A stretch of 64,000 nt of DNA, from assembly GCF_000300815.1 (NCBI RefSeq), contig NZ_AMRX01000001.1, positions 496,001 through 560,000 of the forward strand. The letters are read 5' to 3'. Position numbers and translations under genes: made by a program. Below the pieces are notes generated by a model. That model was given only the letters and a program-made list of their open reading frames with translations. It had not been told where the DNA came from and ran no database searches. Each line of letters opens with the position of its first letter. The stretch's first letter is position 1. This stretch comes from Gayadomonas joobiniege G7. Its GTDB lineage: Bacteria; Pseudomonadota; Gammaproteobacteria; Enterobacterales; Alteromonadaceae. Shown one piece after another: positions 16,984-23,531 of the stretch.

Positions 16984-17119
16984 TCATTAAAATGACTCTT
17001 CCTGAATAAAAAGGACTTCATCTGATGAAATCCTATTCTTAGGTGTAGTTTTTTTCGCACTGATTCATTATATGATGTGTTTTCATTAATCAACGTAGGG
17101 TATAGAAATGAATCAAATG
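16984..17119 (+). repeat. Duplicated promoter and leader segment, copy A
   Basis: About 125 nt ending in the start of the precursor at 17108 is almost identical to 19613-19742 (two or three differences plus a short indel at the left end). It includes the CTA box, the -10 and the first codons 'MNQM'. Confidence 0.85.
17033..17076 (+). promoter_or_regulatory. CTA box (17033-17048) and -10 of precursor 17108
   Basis: CTATTC-TTAG-GTGTAG, 22-nt spacer, TATGAT at 17071-17076. The start codon follows 31 nt later. Confidence 0.72.
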
Positions 17120-17384
17120 CTCTCATTTGAAATAAGAGAATTGACGCTAGAAGAAGTAAAGGAAATAAACGGTGCAATATTAGCTAATATTGGTATGGGA
17201 ATTGTAGGTGCAGCAGGGGCTATGGCTACTTATTGCTATTGGTGGTGCAGCTAGTGGTAATATGTCAGGTTCCGGGTTTATAGGCGCTGCGGTAGGTGGA
17301 GCGATGTATGGTGCTGGTGGATTTACACCTGCTGCGGGCTATGCTGGCGCAGCAGCGGGTGGCTGGGCATCTAGCTTTTTTTAA
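17108..17384 (+). pseudogene. Frameshifted microcin-like precursor
   Basis: The leader 'FEIRELTLEEVKEINGA' is intact and ends in GA, as in microcin E492 type leaders. After 'GIVGAAGAMA' (about 17220) the frame runs into TAG at 17252. One base out of frame, a typical core continues: 'IAIGGAASGNMSGSGF', 'GAAVGGAMYGAGGFTP' and 'AGGWASSFF', then TAA at 17384. The total of 277 nt is one more than a multiple of three, so a single inserted base near 17220-17232 explains it. It could be a real mutation or a sequencing error. The neighbouring gene at 17492 would be its immunity gene. Confidence 0.8.
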
Positions 17385-17397
17385 CTAAATAAAATTA

Positions 17398-17463
17398 TAC
17401 CCAAGTACTTGAAGATATTGATTTTTAGTTTTGACCCTCGCTAACTTCAAGTAGTTTGGGTAT
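17398..17463. terminator. Inverted repeat after precursor 17108
   Basis: ATACCCAAGTACTTGAAG pairs with CTTCAAGTAGTTTGGGTAT (about 16 of 18 pairs) across a 29-nt loop. Similar 'ATACCCAAG...CTTCAAG' repeats occur between genes in Vibrio-like genomes. It may act as a terminator or attenuator before the immunity-like gene. Confidence 0.5.
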
Positions 17464-17491
17464 CTATCAGTGACGCTAACGAGGCCGCACT

Positions 17492-17677
17492 ATGAAACAA
17501 AGATATATAAATTTTATATCCGTATTAACATCATCGATTATTGCAACAGCTGTAATTAATGCAATATTTTATTTACTTGAAAATAGCGATGTTACTTTAA
17601 AAACTACATTTATTAGCATTTGTTCAGCAGCAGGAGCTATAAAAATGAATCAACTACTAAAAAAATATGAAACATAA
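17492..17677 (+). CDS. Small membrane protein, probable immunity protein
   Basis: 61 residues with two hydrophobic helices ('FISVLTSSIIATAVINAIFYL' region and 'FISICSAAGAI') and a basic C-terminus ('NQLLKKYET'). It lies 107 nt after the frameshifted precursor on the same strand, after an inverted repeat. Size and position fit an immunity gene. No family recognised. Confidence 0.55.
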   Translation: MKQRYINFISVLTSSIIATAVINAIFYLLENSDVTLKTTFISICSAAGAIKMNQLLKKYET

Positions 17678-17942
17678 CTGAATTTTACGGAATAATCCGG
17701 CTAGCAACTTCGGTTTATGGGGCGAAAATTCGTAGCTTTCTGAAATTAATGGTCGAATTGCAGAAATACAGTTCTTTTCAAATTCAATCAACCGGCAAGC
17801 TATTGTTAAAGAGTTATGGTTTAAGGGAGTGAACCTATGCTGAGCAAGAGAACCAATCATAATCGACCTCTATTAGCTGAAGGTATAGAGATCTACTCAC
17901 TCGAAAAAACCTCAAAGCTGTATCAATAGTTTCTAGGGCAAA
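17678..17942. other. No gene recognised
   Basis: 265 nt without a convincing frame. A 30-codon plus-strand frame at about 17837 has no recognisable product. Probably remnant DNA between cassettes. Confidence 0.4.
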
Positions 17943-17983
17943 ATGAAATTCAAGCTCTAAAGGCATTCATGCTTGAATTTCAT
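17943..17983. terminator. 13-bp perfect inverted repeat
   Basis: ATGAAATTCAAGC / GCTTGAATTTCAT with a 15-nt loop, 14 nt beyond the stop of the precursor remnant at 17998. Plausible terminator or processing hairpin for that lost cassette. Confidence 0.45.
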
Positions 17984-17997
17984 GTCAATTTAATTAA

Positions 17998-18067
17998 CTA
18001 AAACTGGTCTATTTCATAACCTAAACCAGCGCCAGCCATGCCGATCCCGCCACCCATAGTAGCCCGA
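17998..18067 (-). pseudogene. 3' remnant of a precursor cut by an IS66 piece
   Basis: The minus-strand frame ending at 17998 reads 'MGGGIGMAGAGLGYEIDQF', the Gly/Ala-rich, Phe-ended C-terminus seen in neighbouring precursors. Upstream the frame runs into IS66 transposase DNA, so leader and promoter have been lost. Confidence 0.65.
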
Positions 18068-18080
18068 AATAGCGTTAACT

Positions 18081-18508
18081 AAAAATGCTCCGTTAACTTC
18101 GATTCTCAAGACACTTAAAAGTTGGCTAGAGCATAACCTGAGCAGGGTGTTAAAAGACTCTCTGACGCACAAGGCTATTTCTTATATGCTCAACCAATGG
18201 GATGAGCTGATTGGCTATTGTAACTATGGCTATGTAAACATCAGTAATGCCTTAGCAGAAAACGCCATTCGGCCATTCGCTGTCGGTCGGCGAAACTGGT
18301 TGTTTGCAGACTCAGCACGCGGTGCAAAGGCCAGTGCAACTTGTTACTCACTGATAGAAACGGCTAAAGCCAACGGAGTTGAACCCTCAAGCTACATAAA
18401 ATACGTACTTGAAAATATCGCTCAAGCAAACACAGCCGAAAAATTAGAAGCACTATTGCCTTGGAATATGCCAAAATCGGCTTAAAGGGATGATTTAAGA
18501 TCGCTTAC
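18081..18508 (+). mobile_element. IS66-family remnant, 3' end of tnpC
   Basis: The frame 18081-18485 encodes about 134 residues of the C-terminal part of the IS66 TnpC transposase: 'LKSWLEHNL', 'AENAIRPFAVGRRNWLFADS', 'CYSLIETAKANGVEPSSYI' and 'LPWN'. The N-terminal two thirds, tnpA and tnpB are missing. The right end is visible as ...CGCTTAC at 18508, the inverse of the usual GTAAGCG end. Its left edge lies in the 3' remnant of a precursor. Confidence 0.85.
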
Positions 18509-18555
18509 ATTGAAGGTGGAGATGCCAAAGCCTACGTGACTGGCTAGAGCGGATG

Positions 18556-18714
18556 CTAACTCTTTTTTCTAGTCTCAAAAAACAAATTAATTGCAATTAC
18601 ACAAATCAGCAACAATAACAAAATTATGTTGTCGATCCCAAAACTGCTACCTGTTTTACCCAGCCAAAATGCTGTTAGCATCCCAGGTAATATTGCGGTC
18701 TGGGTTCTAGTCAT
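18556..18714 (-). CDS. 52-residue membrane protein, probable immunity protein
   Basis: Reads 'MTRTQTAILPGMLTAFWLGK', then a hydrophobic helix ('NIILLLLLICVIAINLFF') and 'ETRKKS'. It has the same length as, and clear similarity to, the protein at 21262-21420 ('MTRVQMAILPGMVTSFLLGR'), which directly follows an intact precursor. Two independent copies next to precursors support an immunity role. Its ATG overlaps the stop of the gene at 18711-18941 (ATGA). Fragments of this family make up the intergenic repeats of the island. Confidence 0.72.
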   Translation of the reverse strand: MTRTQTAILPGMLTAFWLGKTGSSFGIDNIILLLLLICVIAINLFFETRKKS

Positions 18715-18941
18715 AACTTACTTTGAGCCTTAACTTGTTCAATATTACTTTCTAAGTGCTGCAAACGCCTAACCAAAAACATACATAACGAAATAATAAA
18801 AACATTTGAAAGCATTATAAAAACCAGAAATATAAATTGTGAATCAAACTCGCCACTAAACCATGAAAACACAACAACACTCACACAGTAGGATATAAAG
18901 CATACTTTAACCCAAGCATAGTCTGTATTTTTTTTGTTCAT
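18711..18941 (-). CDS. Two-helix membrane protein with coiled-coil tail
   Basis: I start at ATG 18941 ('MNKKNTDYAWVKVC'), which has a purine-rich site upstream; the longer frame to 18992 has none. 76 residues with two membrane helices ('CFISYCVSVVVFSWF' and 'QFIFLVFIMLSNVFIISLC') and a charged tail likely to form a short coiled coil ('RRLQHLESNIEQVKAQSKL'). It follows the precursor at 18996 by 54 nt and overlaps the next immunity-like gene. Probably part of the immunity for that precursor. Confidence 0.6.
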   Translation of the reverse strand: MNKKNTDYAWVKVCFISYCVSVVVFSWFSGEFDSQFIFLVFIMLSNVFIISLCMFLVRRLQHLESNIEQVKAQSKL

Positions 18942-18995
18942 CTCACCAATCCCCTTCAATGAAAGGGCTAGTATCAAGCACCAGCCCACCAAATT

Positions 18996-19178
18996 TTAAA
19001 AATAGCCAATAGTAAACATTGCTGCAGCAATAGGCATTCCAAATGCGGCAGTAACAGGACTATATGATGAAATTGCGACAACAGTCACAGCTCCCTCATA
19101 CCAGCGATTTCCACCAACAACTTGCTCTATCTCTTCGAGACTTAACTCTTTAATCGCTGTATTTACATTTTTGTTCAT
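18996..19178 (-). CDS. Double-glycine microcin-like precursor (60 aa)
   Basis: Start at ATG 19178. Leader 'TAIKELSLEEIEQVVGG', then a 37-residue core ending 'GMPIAAAMFTIGYF'. The core is almost parallel to that of the broken gene immediately upstream ('GYSPVTAAFGVPI' against 'SYSPVTAAFGMPI'), so the two are tandem duplicates or a two-peptide pair. No Cys. Only 2 nt separate the genes. Two small membrane genes follow. Confidence 0.75.
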   Translation of the reverse strand: MNKNVNTAIKELSLEEIEQVVGGNRWYEGAVTVVAISSYSPVTAAFGMPIAAAMFTIGYF

Positions 19179-19180
19179 GT

Positions 19181-19349
19181 TTAAAAGTACCCAATTGCTA
19201 ACATTGACAATCCAATGGGGACACCAAAAGCCGCAGTAACAGGACTGTACCCAGATATTCCCAAAACCATCATTCCTCCAGAAGTCCAATCTACAGCTCC
19301 ATTGACACTTTCAATTTCTTCAAATTGTCAATTCTCTAATTTCGTTCAT
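19181..19349 (-). pseudogene. Frameshifted precursor, tandem partner of 18996
   Basis: ATG at 19349 behind GGAGGTGGAGC. The frame reads 'MNEIRELT' and stops because one extra A turns the expected 'ACATTTGAAG' into 'ACAATTTGAAG'. One base out of frame the leader and core continue: 'FEEIESVNGAVDWTSGG', 'GYSPVTAAFGVPI' and 'MLAIGYF'. The 169-nt length is one over a multiple of three. Otherwise it is like its downstream neighbour. Confidence 0.8.
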
Positions 19350-19394
19350 GCTCCACCTCCTTAATAGGTCATTCGCGTAATACACGCCATCAGA

Positions 19395-19439
19395 ATATTA
19401 CAACACACAGTTAACAATCAAACCTACCCCAAAGTATAG
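19395..19439 (-). promoter_or_regulatory. CTA box (19424-19439) and -10 of the 19349/19178 cassette
   Basis: Minus strand CTATAC-TTTG-GGGTAG, 23-nt spacer, TAATAT at 19395-19400 preceded by TTG. Confidence 0.76.
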
Positions 19440-19489
19440 TTTTTAGGGTTGTTTTACGAATATTCAATCTTTATTCTGGATAGGACTAC

Positions 19490-19612
19490 AAAGCCAAATA
19501 GGTTGATTTGAGTGGACGATCACTATTTTTCCTAGTTTCAACAAACAAATTAATTGCAATTACAACGGTAGCCAAATACACAATTATTTCATTTCAAGAC
19601 AGCTGGTCATAA
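19490..19612 (-). repeat. Remnant of an immunity-gene 3' end, copy 4
   Basis: The minus strand reads 'NEIIVYLATVVIAINLFVET' followed by 'RKNSDRP', matching the tail of the 52-residue immunity-like family. No start or N-terminal part remains. The same MFS-like stretch as in copy 2 is present at 19573-19600. Confidence 0.6.
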
Positions 19613-19742
19613 AAATGACTCTTCCTGAATAAAAAGGACTTCATCTGATGAAATCCTATTCTTAGGTGTAGTTTTTTTCGCACTGATTCATTATATGATG
19701 TGTTTTCATTAATCAACGTAGGGTATAAAAATGAATCAAATG
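19613..19742 (+). repeat. Duplicated promoter and leader segment, copy B
   Basis: Almost identical to 16984-17119. It carries a CTA box, a -10 and 'MNQM', then the similarity ends abruptly. Confidence 0.85.
19656..19699 (+). promoter_or_regulatory. CTA box (19656-19671) and -10 without a gene
   Basis: CTATTC-TTAG-GTGTAG, 22-nt spacer, TATGAT at 19694-19699. It now drives only an eight-codon frame. Confidence 0.65.
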
Positions 19743-19754
19743 CAATCCTTATGA
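19731..19754 (+). pseudogene. Start of a deleted precursor
   Basis: 'MNQM' as in the gene at 17108, then 'QSL' and a stop. The rest of the precursor is gone; the junction is followed by the 3' end of a gene on the other strand. Confidence 0.6.
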
Positions 19755-19772
19755 AAAGGCTTAACTAAGCCA

Positions 19773-20117
19773 TTAGCATTCTTCTTTAATATACATTTTC
19801 AATGTGTTTTTCATGAGCAACCAGCAGACACATATTGAAACAAAACCAGCAAGGATGAATTCTAAGGGCTCCATTCCAGTGATATTCAAAGATTTGAAGC
19901 GGGAAAAAATAATTGGGCTTAGTATTAAGAGCACTTGTGAGAGCACGCGATAACCTTTGGTAATTAGTATTGGATAAATCACAGCAATCACACCTCCCCA
20001 AAGTAGTCCTATTAAGGTAACGGCTAAAGATATACCGGAATAAAACACTGCTACTGAATAAAGAACGACGCTAATTGACAGCATTTTGGGTAAATAGGCT
20101 ATAATTCGTGTGTCCAT
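19773..20117 (-). CDS. Multi-helix membrane protein of the 20778 cassette
   Basis: About 114 residues from ATG 20117; a TTG at 20138 is also possible. Three to four hydrophobic helices ('ISVVLYSVAVFYSGISLA', 'LIGLLWGGVIAVIYPI', 'EFILAGFVSICVCWLLM') and a Lys-rich C-terminus. It is the second membrane gene after the precursor at 20464-20778 and probably takes part in immunity. No family recognised. Confidence 0.5.
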   Translation of the reverse strand: MDTRIIAYLPKMLSISVVLYSVAVFYSGISLAVTLIGLLWGGVIAVIYPILITKGYRVLSQVLLILSPIIFSRFKSLNITGMEPLEFILAGFVSICVCWLLMKNTLKMYIKEEC

Positions 20118-20139
20118 AAGGGATCTTAATGAAAACAAT

Positions 20140-20400
20140 TTAAATTAACCGGTATACTATGGCAGCAAATGCTAGTGCGGCACTAATTCCTGTAAAAACA
20201 AGCCACCCGCGATTTTCAATTTGAACAATGTCGCGTATATCTACCTTCAATGAAGATGGAGTGAGGCTAATTGCTAAACACGCAAAGGCTAAACTAAAGT
20301 AGCCTAATGAGCCACCCCAATTTTTCGTATAAATAAGGTATATACCATAAAGTAAAGCTACTGAAAAACATGAACGAAAAATCACTGTAATTGAAAACAT
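20140..20400 (-). CDS. Membrane protein, probable immunity protein
   Basis: 86 residues with three hydrophobic segments ('CFSVALLYGIYLIY', 'LGYFSLAFACLAISL', 'WLVFTGISAALAFAAIV'). It starts 63 nt after the precursor stop, beyond a strong hairpin (20416-20453). Position and size fit an immunity gene. No family recognised. Confidence 0.55.
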   Translation of the reverse strand: MFSITVIFRSCFSVALLYGIYLIYTKNWGGSLGYFSLAFACLAISLTPSSLKVDIRDIVQIENRGWLVFTGISAALAFAAIVYRLI

Positions 20401-20415
20401 AAATCCCCCAAAAGA

Positions 20416-20453
20416 GTTAGAAATAAAAGTAATATATTGCTTTTATTTCTAAC
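20416..20453 (-). terminator. Hairpin between precursor and immunity-like gene
   Basis: Perfect 14-bp stem GTTAGAAATAAAAG / CTTTTATTTCTAAC with a 10-nt loop. It could be an attenuator that keeps precursor expression above that of the genes behind it. Confidence 0.6.
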
Positions 20454-20463
20454 TAATCCAAAA

Positions 20464-20778
20464 TTAATTTAATAGGCTATAAATGTCACCGCCAAGGCTA
20501 CCGCTGCCACCGAGATAACTACTTGCAGCGCCATACATTGAATTTATGCCAGACCCAATGGCATAGCCAGCTCCAAAGGATACACCTAATGCCCCACCAA
20601 CCATTCCGCCAGCAGTACCATATGCCACAATAGAGCTAGCACTTGCACCTGCGAAAGATCCTGCATATCCAACTCCAGCAGTTGCCCCTATAGCCGAACC
20701 AGTTGCAAAATAATCACCGAAACCATTCCCAGTTACAACTTCAATTTCTTCAAATGTAAATTCTCTAATTTCGTTCAT
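20464..20778 (-). CDS. Microcin-like precursor with unusual Gly-Asn leader end (104 aa)
   Basis: ATG 20778 behind AAGGAGAAGGAAC. The leader 'MNEIREFTFEEIEVVTGN' aligns with its neighbours but ends in GN instead of GG or GA. The core of about 86 residues is very rich in Gly, Ala and Ser with GxxxG-like helices ('GSAIGATAGVGYAGSF', 'AGGMVGGALGVSFGAGYAIG') and ends 'LGGSGSLGGDIYSLLN', which recalls the Gly/Ser-rich tails of class IIb microcins. No Cys. Two membrane genes follow. Confidence 0.72.
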   Translation of the reverse strand: MNEIREFTFEEIEVVTGNGFGDYFATGSAIGATAGVGYAGSFAGASASSIVAYGTAGGMVGGALGVSFGAGYAIGSGINSMYGAASSYLGGSGSLGGDIYSLLN

Positions 20779-20823
20779 GTGTTCCTTCTCCTTACAATTA
20801 GTTAGCGCAACATACGCCACTAC

Positions 20824-20868
20824 ATAGTACAACAAATAATAAACACTTAAACCTATACCAAAGTGTAG
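20824..20868 (-). promoter_or_regulatory. CTA box (20853-20868) and -10 of precursor 20778
   Basis: Minus strand CTACAC-TTTG-GTATAG, 23-nt spacer, TACTAT at 20824-20829 preceded by TTG. This copy has the two half-sites swapped relative to the other minus-strand copies, which supports a true dyad. Confidence 0.76.
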
Positions 20869-20908
20869 TGTTTGCTTGCGAATAGCCGCTACAGCAACAA
20901 ACAGAAAA

Positions 20909-20953
20909 CTACTCTTTAGAGTAGTTGTTTAAGTTTTTATGCGACTTTAAAAT
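20909..20953 (+). promoter_or_regulatory. CTA box (20909-20924) and -10 of precursor 20990
   Basis: CTACTC-TTTA-GAGTAG, a perfect palindrome around TTTA, 23-nt spacer, TAAAAT at 20948-20953. It lies 40 nt from the divergent box at 20853-20868. Confidence 0.78.
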
Positions 20954-20989
20954 CAGTTCTGATCAACAATTCAAAAGGAAATTTTATTT

Positions 20990-21247
20990 ATGTTAGAAAT
21001 TAGATCATTAGACGCAAGTGAAATCGAATGTGTAGTTGGGGGGCGCGGCATGGGAGAAGGATATCATGTAAACAACGGGGGCTGGTCAGAAGAGTCATGC
21101 AGCAATTTGTCTACTTTCAACAACACTATGGGGAGTATCTCATTTGGGGCGGCGCTGTATGGTGGGCCAATAGGTGGCGGCGTATCATTAGTGTTTGGTG
21201 GATTTGGAATGATGGGAATGGCTCTTGACGCTCAATTCTGTAACTAA
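20990..21247 (+). CDS. Double-glycine microcin-like precursor with two Cys (85 aa)
   Basis: ATG 20990 behind AAAGGAAATTTTATTT. The leader 'MLEIRSLDASEIECVVGG' is followed by a 67-residue core. The N-terminal core is polar ('GEGYHVNNGGWSEESCSNL'); the C-terminal part is a Gly-rich hydrophobic helix ('GGVSLVFGGFGMMGMAL') ending 'DAQFCN'. The two core cysteines could form a disulfide, as in microcin V. The next gene (14 nt later) is the immunity-like 52-residue protein. A broken copy with its promoter lies at 9024-9287. Confidence 0.78.
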   Translation: MLEIRSLDASEIECVVGGRGMGEGYHVNNGGWSEESCSNLSTFNNTMGSISFGAALYGGPIGGGVSLVFGGFGMMGMALDAQFCN

Positions 21248-21261
21248 AAAAGAGTTTTGTT

Positions 21262-21420
21262 ATGACTAGAGTACAAATGGCTATCTTACCTGGAATGGTG
21301 ACCTCATTTCTGCTTGGCAGAGCAGAAGAATTTTATGGAGTAAAATCTGAAATCCCATTTATTATTATGCTTGTCATGGCTAGCATAGCTATTTATGCTG
21401 AATACAAAAAACAAAAGTAG
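21262..21420 (+). CDS. 52-residue membrane protein, probable immunity protein
   Basis: Starts 14 nt after the precursor stop. Sequence 'MTRVQMAILPGMVTSFLLGR', then one strong helix ('IPFIIMLVMASIAIYAEY') and 'KKQK'. Same length as and clearly similar to the protein at 18556-18714. Direct coupling to an intact precursor makes immunity the simplest role (inference). An IS256-like element begins about 14 nt after the stop. Confidence 0.72.
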   Translation: MTRVQMAILPGMVTSFLLGRAEEFYGVKSEIPFIIMLVMASIAIYAEYKKQK

Positions 21421-21433
21421 CGATAATCGAACT

Positions 21434-22737
21434 GGGGGTAGTGTTTAGAAATCTGTGTCACTCAATTACAATTGTTAATTCAAACAGTAGTGACACATGT
21501 CTCAAGAATTCGATTTCAACAAAGCTTTAGAACAACTTCAATCAGGTAAAAAACTGACAGGTGCAGACGGTGTACTGACACCTCTCATTAAACAGCTCAC
21601 CGAAGCTGCTCTAAAAGCTGAAGTTGAACAGCACATAGCAAGCGAATCTGAACCTAATCGTAAAAACGGAACCACTATAAAGACGATTAAATCAACTCAT
21701 GGTGAGTTTGAACTCGAGACCCCAAGGGACAGAGCGGGTACATTTGAACCGCAATTAATCAAGAAAAATCAAACCAAGTTTTCAGATGAAATTGACTAAA
21801 AAATTCTGTCCATGTATTCACATGGCATGAGTTATCGCGACATTAGAAAACACATTGCGGATATATACGCGATAGAACTGTCAGACGCCTCACTAACCGC
21901 TATAACAGACAAATTAATTCCTCAACTCAATGAGTGGCGCTGTCGCCCTTTGGCAGAGGTTTACCCAATTGTTTGGCTGGATGCGATTCATTACAAAGTG
22001 AAAGAATCAGGTCGGTACGTTAGCAAGGCCATTTATACCATTCTAGGCCTAGATTTAGAGGGGCAAAAAGAACTACTTGGGCTGTATATTTCAGAAAATG
22101 AAGGTGCGAACTATTGGTTATCTGTACTCACTGATTTGCATAATCGAGGTGTTAAAGACATCTTAATTGCTTGCGTTGATGGATTAACAGGCTTTCCTGA
22201 AGCGATTGCGTCAATTTACCCTCAAACCGAAACTCAGTTGTGCGTGATTCATCAAATTCGAAATTCAATGAAGTATGTCGCATCCAAGCACCAAAAAGCG
22301 TTTATGGCAGATTTAAAGCCTGTTTATCGCGCCGCAACCAAGCTAGAGGCTGAAGTTGCACTTGATGAGCTTGAGGCTAAATGGGGAACTCAATACCCTA
22401 TTGTAATCACATCATGGCGCAAAAAATGGGATAACTTATCGCTTTATTTTCAATACCCTGAAAGCATAAGAAAAGCGATTTATACGACAAACGCTGTCGA
22501 AGCTGTTCATCGCCAGTTCAGAAAGTTGACTAAATCCAAAGGTGCCTTTCCAAACGAGAACAGTTTGCTTAAATTGCTTTATGCTGGCATATTGAACGCG
22601 ACTGAAAAATGGACAATGCCAGTGAATAATTGGAGTTTGGCATTGTCGCAATTTGCAATTCACTTCGAAGGGCGATTGGACAGTAAGTTAGATATTTAAA
22701 TTTAAACTAGGCTGACACAGATTTTCGAACGCCCTCC
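21434..22737 (+). mobile_element. IS256-family insertion sequence
   Basis: About 1.3 kb bounded by imperfect inverted repeats: the left end contains GTGTTTAGAAATCTGTGTCA (21441-21460) and the right end, read inward, GCGTTCGAAAATCTGTGTCA (16 of 20 matches). A Mutator-type transposase fills the element. I find no 8-9-bp target duplication, so insertion is old or the ends have drifted. Confidence 0.8.
21497..22699 (+). pseudogene. IS256 transposase with an in-frame stop
   Basis: Two parts in the same frame (21497-21799 and 21800-22699) are separated only by TAA at 21797-21799 in 'SDEID*KILSMYSHGMS', where related transposases have a charged residue. The catalytic DDE residues are visible in 'VWLDAIHYK', 'IACVDGLTGFPEAI' and 'NAVEAVHRQF'. 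Apart from the stop it looks complete (about 400 residues). Probably inactive. Confidence 0.85.
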
Positions 22738-22763
22738 ATTCCTTGAGATAGAAAGTAAAAATG

Positions 22764-23285
22764 TCAGCTTCTTGGGCGACTCAAACTCAAACACTTTGCC
22801 ATTATTATTTCATTGTGAAAGTTATTGTTTATTTTCAGCGACCCCCTTTTAATACCTTCGATTTCAAACCCCAAACTATTGTACAACATTAAGGCTGAAA
22901 TATTTGTATCTACTAAGCTAAGTTCAAGTTTACGCACCCCCCGCATTAAGCATTCGCCCTCTAACTTAACAAGTAGCTGTGTTGCAATTCCCTTCCTCCT
23001 AAATGATTTTTGAATTGCAACCACCACCTTTGCGACATGAGCATATTTAAACACTTTATGAATAGAAGCTTGAGCATAACCAACTATTTTGCCTTTTGAA
23101 ACAAAATGTAAAGCAACATTAGTTTCAGACGATAAAAACCTCTCTAACATCAAAATATTATTTACTTTGTTATTAATTAGTTCTTCATATGTATAGAGCA
23201 TAAAATCATTATCACGAGCAATGTCTAATTGTAATTCATATAAATGTTGAATATCTTTAACTGTTGTATTGACCAACTTTTCCAT
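22764..23285 (-). CDS. GNAT-family N-acetyltransferase
   Basis: 173 residues with the GNAT core: 'GKIVGYAQASIHKVF' (strand 4), the acetyl-CoA loop 'AIQKSFRRKGIATQLLVKLE' (Q/RxxGxG/A type), 'VRKLELSLVDTNISALMLYN' and 'SLGFEIEG'. Similar to RimI-like enzymes. It lies 60 nt behind a 50-residue Cys-containing peptide gene in an operon started by a CTA box. It may acetylate that peptide or give self-protection (inference). Confidence 0.82.
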   Translation of the reverse strand: MEKLVNTTVKDIQHLYELQLDIARDNDFMLYTYEELINNKVNNILMLERFLSSETNVALHFVSKGKIVGYAQASIHKVFKYAHVAKVVVAIQKSFRRKGIATQLLVKLEGECLMRGVRKLELSLVDTNISALMLYNSLGFEIEGIKRGSLKINNNFHNEIIMAKCLSLSRPRS

Positions 23286-23345
23286 AGGATATTTCGTTTT
23301 TAACCAAGCACTATAGTTTGAATTTAAATTAGTGAACTATGCTAA

Positions 23346-23498
23346 TTAACTATACAAATTTGTATTATCACACTGGCCATAGTTGCAAATCGTAGTCGTC
23401 AAAGCACCACCAACACATGCACTAACCGCGTCGTCCAACAACTCCTCTATTTTACTTTCATTAATGTCTTTAGTTTTTACTTCTAATAGTTTTTCCAT
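23346..23498 (-). CDS. 50-residue peptide, candidate precursor of a second type
   Basis: ATG 23498 behind AGAGGAAAC. An acidic leader-like N-terminus ('MEKLLEVKTKDINESKIEEL') leads to 'AVSACVGG', followed by a short 19-residue tail 'ALTTTICNYGQCDNTNLYS' with two cysteines. Layout (charged leader, GG, short Cys/Thr-containing core) is that of a RiPP or small microcin precursor. Its neighbours are a GRDP-like protein and a GNAT enzyme. Shorter than the usual ORF cut-off. No family recognised. Confidence 0.65.
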   Translation of the reverse strand: MEKLLEVKTKDINESKIEELLDDAVSACVGGALTTTICNYGQCDNTNLYS

Positions 23499-23531
23499 AC
23501 TATGTTTCCTCTTTTTGTTTCACGTGCTTGG

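Noticed and set aside
21434-22737. Target-site duplication of the IS256 element
   Set aside because: I compared the 10 bases on each side and found no 8-9-bp repeat, so I report none.
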